Shown here in pieces: positions 1-6,021 of a stretch of DNA of 6,021 nucleotides (position 1 is the first letter of the stretch; each line of letters opens with the position of its first letter). Where the stretch lies: contig JBEAOO010000225.1 of assembly GCA_041164825.1 (NCBI GenBank), positions 1-6,021 of the forward strand, given 5' to 3'. The position numbers and the translations under genes were made by a program. The notes beneath the pieces were generated by a model. That model was not told the origin of the DNA. It saw nothing but the letters and a program-made list of their open reading frames with translations, and did no database searches. Source of the stretch: JBEAOO01 sp041164825 (GTDB lineage: Bacteria > Pseudomonadota > Gammaproteobacteria > Burkholderiales > Burkholderiaceae_C).

Positions 1-77
1 CGGCCAGGGCCGCCACGGCCGCGCCGCGCTGGGCGCCCGCCATCAGGCAGAAGCAGCAGAAGCAGCGGCAGCGGTGA
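1..77 (+). CDS. Possible 3' end of a gene entering from the left (last 24 codons)
   Basis: Reading from base 3, a frame without internal stops ends at a TGA at 75-77. Every one of its 24 sense codons has G or C in the third position, as expected of a real gene in this genome. The visible residues are Ala/Arg-rich and end in a basic, glutamine-rich tail (RQKQQKQRQR), encoded by near-repeats of CAG, AAG and CGG at about 46-74. No domain can be recognised from so short a piece. The same third positions also favour a leftward frame starting at an ATG at 43-41 (MAGAQRGAAVAALA), so the strand is not settled. That alternative has no visible Shine-Dalgarno. Confidence 0.3.
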   Translation, partial: ARAATAAPRWAPAIRQKQQKQRQR

Positions 78-368
78 GCCAGCGGGCGGGCAGAACAAGA
101 GGCAGCCATGGGCGGGGTGCAGAGGGGGGCGTTCGGGCAAAGCGTGCAAACACGGCGCGCCGGCAACAGGCCGGCAGCACCGAGGCGGGTGCGGTCCTTC
201 TGCTTATCGGCCGTTGCCGCGCGTGCTTGACGTTCACCCTGTGTCGGACCGGCGTGGTGGCCGGTTGTTGGCGCCCGCCCGGATGCCGCTTGGATGCCCG
301 TTGCCCGGCGCGGCGTCGCCGGCCTCGCCTGCGACAGAGGCCAGCGTGGCCTAACATGCCACCCCACG
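78..368. other. Intergenic stretch without a supportable gene
   Basis: About 290 GC-rich bases. Open frames cross it on both strands, but none has a Shine-Dalgarno, a recognisable motif or consistent third-position bias. A short perfect GC hairpin lies at 159-175 (GCCGGC, loop AACAG, GCCGGC). It has no following T-run, so it is at best a weak candidate end signal for a gene to the left. TTGACG at 227-232 resembles a -35 box but has no matching -10 at normal spacing. TAACAT at 352-357 is a possible -10 for the CAP gene that begins at 369. Confidence 0.5.
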
Positions 369-941
369 ATGATGCTGTCAAAGAGCTTTCGATTTCAGGC
401 CGATGCGCTGCCCCGTCGGCGGGCAGCGCTCGCCCTGCTGCTGGCCGCGGTGGGCGTGTGGCCGGCGCTCGCCGGGGCCGAGGGCCCGCCCCAGTGCCCG
501 GCGGCGCTGAGCGCCAGCCAGGCCCTGCCACTCATCAACGCCTTGCGTGCCCAGCCCCAACAATGTGGCGAGCACCGCATGCCCGCGGCACCGCCGCTGG
601 CCTGGAGCCTGCGCCTGGCCGACACCGCGCGCCAGCTGGCGCAAGACATGGCCGAGCTCAACCGCGTCGCCCACCAAGACCGCGATGGCCAGCCGCTGGG
701 CGTGCGCCTGCAGCGCAACGGCTACCGCTACCTGGCTGCGGCCGAAAACATCGCCGGTGGCCAACGCAGCGTGCCCGACGTGCTGGACGCCTGGCTGGCC
801 AGCCCCACCCACTGCGCCGCGCTGATGAGCGAGGCGCTGAGCGAGGTGGGCCTGGCCTGCGTGGGCCGGGCCGACAGCACCTACCGCACGCATTGGGTGA
901 TGCACCTGGGCACACCGCTGTTTCCGGCGGCGGGGCGCTGA
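369..941 (+). CDS. Secreted CAP/SCP-domain (YkwD-like) protein
   Basis: A 190-residue protein with an N-terminal signal peptide: a PRRR basic cluster (15-18), a hydrophobic run at about 19-34, and a probable cleavage after ALAGA (about residue 37). The rest matches a single bacterial CAP domain: INALR near 56-60, AHQDRDG at 101-107, an Arg and GY at 113-119, AENIAGG at 125-131, a Trp followed by SPTH at 142-148, and a final HWVMHLG strand. H102, E126 and H148 are probable cavity residues of the family. Four cysteines (43, 66, 149, 164) could form two disulfides, which fits a periplasmic or extracellular location. The molecular role of bacterial CAP proteins is mostly unknown, so none is claimed. 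ATG 369 was chosen because it places the signal peptide at the N-terminus; adjacent ATG 372 is equivalent. A frame start at 294 would add 25 residues ahead of the signal. No Shine-Dalgarno precedes 369. The stop lies 4 bases from the convergent kinase stop. Confidence 0.85.
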   Translation: MMLSKSFRFQADALPRRRAALALLLAAVGVWPALAGAEGPPQCPAALSASQALPLINALRAQPQQCGEHRMPAAPPLAWSLRLADTARQLAQDMAELNRVAHQDRDGQPLGVRLQRNGYRYLAAAENIAGGQRSVPDVLDAWLASPTHCAALMSEALSEVGLACVGRADSTYRTHWVMHLGTPLFPAAGR

Positions 942-945
942 ACCC

Positions 946-3147
<2,202 letters not shown>

Positions 3148-3153
3148 ACCTGT

Positions 3154-3157
3154 CTCC
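3154..3157 (-). promoter_or_regulatory. Ribosome binding site deciding the kinase TTG start
   Basis: On the minus strand GGAG is followed by 6 bases (ACAGGT) and then the in-frame TTG at 3147-3145. No ATG or GTG in this frame nearby has comparable spacing to a purine-rich site. This is the main reason for starting the kinase here. Confidence 0.6.
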
Positions 3158-3183
3158 AGCCTGTCGCCCCGCTCGGTGTGCCT

Positions 3184-3212
3184 CTTATAGCCCGGTGGGC
3201 ACGCCTTGCCAA
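3184..3212 (-). promoter_or_regulatory. Near-consensus sigma70-type promoter for the kinase
   Basis: On the minus strand TTGGCA (3212-3207) and TATAAG (3189-3184) are separated by exactly 17 bases, each matching the consensus hexamer at 5 of 6 positions. Transcription would begin near 3177, giving a leader of about 30 bases that contains the GGAG site before the TTG start at 3147. Such an AT-rich hexamer stands out in this GC-rich region. The -35 box ends 11 bases short of the Shine-Dalgarno of the divergent transporter gene, so binding or transcription on one side could affect the other. Confidence 0.6.
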
Positions 3213-3222
3213 TGGGCGCACC

Positions 3223-3228
3223 GAGGAG
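3223..3228 (+). promoter_or_regulatory. Strong Shine-Dalgarno for the NRAMP-like gene
   Basis: GAGGAG lies 7 bases before the ATG ATG pair at 3236-3241. This ideal spacing supports a start at 3236 rather than the later in-frame ATG at 3335, which has only a poorly spaced GAGAAG about 12 bases upstream. No clear promoter for this gene was found. TATAGC at 3186-3191 could serve as a -10 but lacks a good -35. Confidence 0.6.
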
Positions 3229-3235
3229 TGTGGGC

Positions 3236-4615
3236 ATGATGCTGAACGATTCCGCGTGGTCCGGCTCAGACCCGGTGGCCGGCACGCTGGCCCACCCGGT
3301 GCCGCCCCTTTTTCCTGAGAAGCTCCCCTTGCCCATGACCGTCTCCCGCGTCCAACGCCTGTCCCAACGCCTGGGACCCGGCCTCATCACCGGTGCCGCT
3401 GATGACGACCCGAGCGGCATCGCCACCTACTCGCAGGCCGGCTCGCAGTTCCGCTTCGGCCTGGCCTGGACGCTGCTGCTCACCACGCCGCTGATGATCG
3501 GCATCCAGATGCTGTCTGCACGCATCGGTTGGGTCACCGGCCAGGGCTTGGCCGCCAACATCGCCAAGCTCTGCCCGCGCTGGGTCACGCTCAGTTTGGT
3601 GGGTCTGCTGGTGGTGGCCAACACCATCAACATCGCGGCCGATCTGGGGGCCATGGGCGAGGCGCTGCGCCTGCTGGTGGGCGGCGGCCACGTGTCGCTG
3701 TGGGTGATCGCCTTTGGCCTGGTCTCGATGGCCGCGCAGGTGTTCTTCTCGTACGAGCGCACGGTGCGGATCTTGAAGTGGTTGACCTTGGCGCTGTTCT
3801 CCTACGTGGCGGTGATCCTCTCGGTGGCGGTGCCGTGGCGACAGTTCTTCCGCGAGGGCATGGCGCCGTGGCTGTATTTCCCCGCCGGTGTGTCGATGAA
3901 CGACTACGCCTCGATGGTGGTGGCGGTGCTCGGCACCACCATCAGCCCTTACCTCTTCTTTTGGCAAGCCTCGCAAGAGGTGGAAGACCAGCAGCGCCGG
4001 CCCGACGCCGCTGAGCTGAAGGCCCACCCGGCCTATACCGCCGAGCACCTGTCGCGCATCAAGCAAGACACGCATGTGGGCATGATCTTCTCCAACCTGA
4101 TCGCCATCTGCATCGTGGTGGCCACGGCGGTGACGCTCAACCAGCACGGCATCACCACCATCCAGACCGCCGCCCAGGCGGCCGAGGCCTTGCGGCCCGT
4201 CGCGGGGGAGTTTGCGTTCGCGCTGTTAGCGCTCGGCATCATCGGCACCGGCATGTTGGCCGTGCCCGTGCTGGCTGGCTCGGCCGCCTATGCGGTGAGC
4301 GATGCGCTGGGCTGGAAGGCCGGGCTCTCGCACGGCTTCCACGAAGCGCGCGGCTTCTACCTCATCATCTTGGCCGCCATGGTGATGGGCACGCTGGGTG
4401 GCGTGTTGGAGGTGGACCCGATGCAGGCGCTGGTGTGGAGCGCCATCGTCAACGGCGTGATCTCGGTGCCCATCATGGTGGTGATGATGTGGATCGGCCA
4501 GTCGACCGCGCTGATGGGTGCGCTCACCATCAGCCCGCGGCACCGCTTCTTCGGCTGGGCGGCCACGGCCGTGATGGCGCTGGCCGTGCTGTTCATGCTG
4601 GGCACCAGCTTCTGA
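3236..4615 (+). CDS. NRAMP-superfamily (SLC11-like) divalent metal transporter, atypical binding site
   Basis: A 459-residue inner-membrane protein with about 11 predicted helices (roughly 47-68, 73-93, 117-137, 152-172, 180-200, 223-245, 279-300, 324-350, 371-391, 396-419, 436-456), as expected for NRAMP transporters. Helix 1 carries GPGLITGA followed by DDDPSG (56-61), where canonical members have DPGN. Helix 6 carries TTISPY (234-239), where canonical members have a Met-Pro-His motif. Helix 3 has NTINIAADLGAMG (129-141), typical of the fold. Membership of the superfamily is clear, but the usual Asn and Met metal ligands and the helix-6 His are replaced, so proton-coupled Mn/Fe uptake (mntH) should not be assumed and no symbol is given. 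ATG 3236 has a strong Shine-Dalgarno and gives a 33-residue extension ahead of MTVSRVQRL. ATG 3335 (426 residues) is the alternative and better fits the short N-terminus usual in relatives. The gene is transcribed divergently from the kinase. Confidence 0.9.
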   Translation: MMLNDSAWSGSDPVAGTLAHPVPPLFPEKLPLPMTVSRVQRLSQRLGPGLITGAADDDPSGIATYSQAGSQFRFGLAWTLLLTTPLMIGIQMLSARIGWVTGQGLAANIAKLCPRWVTLSLVGLLVVANTINIAADLGAMGEALRLLVGGGHVSLWVIAFGLVSMAAQVFFSYERTVRILKWLTLALFSYVAVILSVAVPWRQFFREGMAPWLYFPAGVSMNDYASMVVAVLGTTISPYLFFWQASQEVEDQQRRPDAAELKAHPAYTAEHLSRIKQDTHVGMIFSNLIAICIVVATAVTLNQHGITTIQTAAQAAEALRPVAGEFAFALLALGIIGTGMLAVPVLAGSAAYAVSDALGWKAGLSHGFHEARGFYLIILAAMVMGTLGGVLEVDPMQALVWSAIVNGVISVPIMVVMMWIGQSTALMGALTISPRHRFFGWAATAVMALAVLFMLGTSF

Positions 4616-4702
4616 GCTGGCGGGCTGGCGGTTCAGGGGGGGGCCGCGGTTGACGTACTGCGCGAGTGCGGCGATGGGCCGGGGCGATGTGCTCCGTGTC
4701 CC

Positions 4703-4747
4703 CTTGGCCCTGAAGCAGGAACTTCGGCAGTCGGCCGTGAGGCCAAG
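4703..4747 (+). repeat. 7-bp inverted repeat CTTGGCC/GGCCAAG with a competing third arm
   Basis: CTTGGCC at 4703-4709 is perfectly complementary to GGCCAAG at 4741-4747, enclosing 31 bases that contain a smaller GAAG/CTTC hairpin (4712-4724). A second GGCCAAG at 4814-4820 could pair with the same 5' arm instead. The arms are seen directly; folding in RNA and any switching role are inference. Confidence 0.4.
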
Positions 4748-4806
4748 CAGGTTGGTGGGCGAGATGGCCGAAAGATCGGCAGCGTCGTGCACGCTGGCCG
4801 CCCCCC

Positions 4807-4829
4807 ATGAGAGGGCCAAGCCCCCTCAT
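4807..4829. repeat. 9-bp-arm hairpin just upstream of the vgrG promoter region
   Basis: ATGAGAGGG (4807-4815), loop CCAAG (4816-4820), CCCCCTCAT (4821-4829). Eight of nine positions pair, with one A-C mismatch. No T-run follows on either strand, so it is not a standard intrinsic terminator. It ends 10 bases before the candidate -10 CATAAT at 4840, where an operator or an upstream RNA end could lie. Confidence 0.5.
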
Positions 4830-4839
4830 CTAACCCCGC

Positions 4840-4845
4840 CATAAT
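4840..4845 (+). promoter_or_regulatory. Candidate -10 element for vgrG
   Basis: CATAAT matches the sigma70 -10 consensus at 5 of 6 positions and is one of few AT-rich hexamers in the region. No acceptable -35 is present 16-18 bases upstream, so it would need an activator or another sigma factor. Transcription from it would leave a leader of about 50 bases before the vgrG ATG. Confidence 0.3.
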
Positions 4846-4891
4846 TCGCCCCGCTGACTCCAAGGCGTCGATCCCACTCGCCCTGTCAGCC

Positions 4892-4897
4892 GGGGAG
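4892..4897 (+). promoter_or_regulatory. Shine-Dalgarno of vgrG
   Basis: GGGGAG lies 6 bases upstream of ATG 4904, which fixes the vgrG start. The frame beginning there then stays open, with VgrG motifs, to the end of the window. Confidence 0.6.
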
Positions 4898-4903
4898 CCC
4901 CTC

Positions 4904-6021
4904 ATGTTTGACCGCCTCAGCGACGCCGCACACAGCGCCGGCCACGCCCTGCAAAACCAGTTGGCCCAACTGCTGGCCGGTTGGGGCAGCGCCGAGCGGC
5001 TCTACACCTTGGCGGGCGAGGGGCAAGTGGCCGAGTTGATGGTCGAGCGCTTCAGCGCGGTGGACGCGCTGAGCGATCCCTTCCAGCTCCACCTCACCAC
5101 CCTCAGCCTCAACGCCCACATCGACTTGCTCGCGCTGCTGGGCCAGCGCATCACGCTGCGCACCACGCTGTCAGACGGCAGCCGCAGCAGCCGCAGCGCG
5201 CTCATCGTTCAAGCCGCGCAAGGCCCCTCTGATGGTGGCCTGGCGCGGTTCGAGCTGATGCTGCAACCCTGGGTGGCCCTGCTCGGCTTCAGCCGCAACA
5301 GCCGCATCTGGCACGACAAGACCCTGCCGCAAGTCCTCGACGACGTGCTTGGCGCCAGCGCCTACAGCGGCCACGCCGCCTGGACCTGGGGCGAGGCCGG
5401 TGAAGACCTGCACACCTTCCTGGCCCAAGGCCCCAACGGCGGCGTCTTCCCCACCGTCACGCAATACCGCGAGTCGGACCTCGCCTTCATGCAGCGCCTG
5501 CTCGCCCAAGCCGGCCTGGGCTGGCGCGTGGAAGAGCACGCCGACGCGCCCAGCGGCCACCGGGTGGTCTTCTTTGCCAGCAGCGCCCGCTTCCCGCAAG
5601 ACGCCACTTCGGCCACCGCGCTGGGCGGCGCAGGCATCCGCTTCCACCGCGGCGCGGCGGTGGAGCAGCAAGACGCCATCCAGGCCTTTGGCGGCCTGCG
5701 CCAACTCACCGCTACCGCCAGCGCCATCTTGCAGTGGGACTACACCGCCAAGCGCGCCGTGGCGGCCGAGGTGCTCACCCACCAGCAGTTCGCCAGCCCG
5801 GCGCTGCAAGCCCAAGCCGCGTGGCTGCAAAGCTTTGACGCCGAAGCCCCCTGGGCCAACACCGGCAGCCTCAGCAGCGCCGAGCTGCAACACCGCACCA
5901 CCCTGCGCCAAGAGGCGCTCGAAGCGCGCCGCAAAACCTGGCTGGCCCGCAGCACCGTGCGCACCCTGCGCCCGGGCAGCTGGTTCGCCCTCACGCAAAG
6001 CACGCTCGACCTGCTGAGCGC
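4904..6021 (+). CDS. vgrG: Type VI secretion spike protein VgrG (TssI), N-terminal part
   Basis: The first 372 codons of a gene that runs off the right edge with no stop. VgrG forms the trimeric, phage-spike-like tip of the type VI secretion system, sits on the Hcp tube, and carries effectors into target cells. The visible part matches the gp27-like region: MVERFSAVDALSDPFQLHL (46-64), LLALLGQRITLR (75-86) with LSDGS just after, an ARFELMLQPWVALL strand (114-127), RIWHDKTLPQVLDDVL (134-149), and the family hallmark TQYRESDLAFMQRLL (186-200). The start is fixed by a GGGGAG site. The N-terminus has about 30 residues, partly amphipathic, ahead of the conserved core, longer than in many VgrGs. 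The gp5-like OB fold, the needle repeats and any C-terminal effector domain lie outside the window, so it cannot be said whether this is a structural or an effector-fused VgrG. No other type VI gene is visible upstream. Confidence 0.93.
   Translation, partial: MFDRLSDAAHSAGHALQNQLAQLLAGWGSAERLYTLAGEGQVAELMVERFSAVDALSDPFQLHLTTLSLNAHIDLLALLGQRITLRTTLSDGSRSSRSALIVQAAQGPSDGGLARFELMLQPWVALLGFSRNSRIWHDKTLPQVLDDVLGASAYSGHAAWTWGEAGEDLHTFLAQGPNGGVFPTVTQYRESDLAFMQRLLAQAGLGWRVEEHADAPSGHRVVFFASSARFPQDATSATALGGAGIRFHRGAAVEQQDAIQAFGGLRQLTATASAILQWDYTAKRAVAAEVLTHQQFASPALQAQAAWLQSFDAEAPWANTGSLSSAELQHRTTLRQEALEARRKTWLARSTVRTLRPGSWFALTQSTLDLLS

Larger units (their letters stand above)
4616..4903. other. Intergenic region rich in inverted repeats, upstream of vgrG
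   Basis: This 288-base gap holds no convincing gene. Short open frames on both strands lack motifs and well-spaced Shine-Dalgarno sites. It holds several possible RNA hairpins: CTTGGCC/GGCCAAG (4703-4709 with 4741-4747), GCCGA/TCGGC (4767-4780), CAGCGT/ACGCTG (4780-4796) and the stronger repeat at 4807-4829. A G-run lies at 4636-4643. No T-run terminator follows the transporter. The region may be a vgrG leader, a small RNA or a decayed element; sequence alone does not decide. Confidence 0.5.

Noticed and set aside
159..175. GCCGGC/GCCGGC hairpin as an intrinsic terminator
   Set aside because: The stem is only 6 bp and no T-run follows. Both arms are the same common GC palindrome, so chance is likely.
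3266..4147. A 293-codon frame antisense to the transporter
   Set aside because: Its product is His/Arg/Gln-rich and motif-free, whereas the + frame encodes membrane helices typical of NRAMP transporters.
4650..4655. TTGACG as a -35 box downstream of the transporter
   Set aside because: No -10-like sequence occurs 16-18 bases downstream; the bases there are GC-rich (GATGGG).
4650..4844. A possible small protein of 64 residues upstream of vgrG
   Set aside because: It has a non-ATG start, no properly spaced Shine-Dalgarno and no motif, and it overlaps the inverted repeats, which fit a non-coding role better.
5171..5998. A 275-codon leftward frame opposite vgrG
   Set aside because: It mirrors the GC-rich third positions of vgrG, and the + frame contains the VgrG hallmark motifs.

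Overview
The window is very GC-rich (estimated by eye at about two thirds G+C), with coding frames strongly biased to G/C at the third codon position. Together with the style of the proteins, this suggests a betaproteobacterium of the order Burkholderiales, perhaps the Comamonadaceae. That placement is an inference from composition and protein character, not a database match.

Layout. At the left edge there may be the last 24 codons of a rightward gene (1-77), followed by about 290 bases with no supportable gene. A small secreted CAP/SCP-domain protein (369-941, +) then converges tail to tail, 4 bases apart, with a large membrane hybrid sensor histidine kinase (946-3147, -). The kinase has a periplasmic double-Cache sensor, a histidine-kinase core and a C-terminal receiver domain. 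Upstream of the kinase is an 88-bp divergent intergenic region. It holds a near-consensus sigma70-type promoter for the kinase and a strong Shine-Dalgarno for the rightward gene, an 11-helix NRAMP-superfamily transporter (3236-4615, +). A further 288 bases without a convincing gene (4616-4903) contain several inverted repeats, the best being a 9-bp-arm hairpin at 4807-4829. Last comes a rightward vgrG (4904 to beyond 6021), the type VI secretion spike protein, cut by the window end after 372 codons.

How the genes relate. They do not form one operon: strands alternate and each gene has its own start region. The kinase and transporter share a divergent control region, so co-regulation is possible, but no operator shared by both is visible. 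The kinase has no HPt domain and no response-regulator gene beside it in the window, so its phosphorelay partner is not visible here. vgrG probably opens a type VI spike/effector cluster to the right of the window.

Nothing here amounts to a clearly new system. The points most worth a second look are the NRAMP-like transporter that lacks the usual metal-liganding Asn and Met, the inverted-repeat-rich leader in front of vgrG, and the kinase start, which is most likely a TTG far downstream of the longest open frame.
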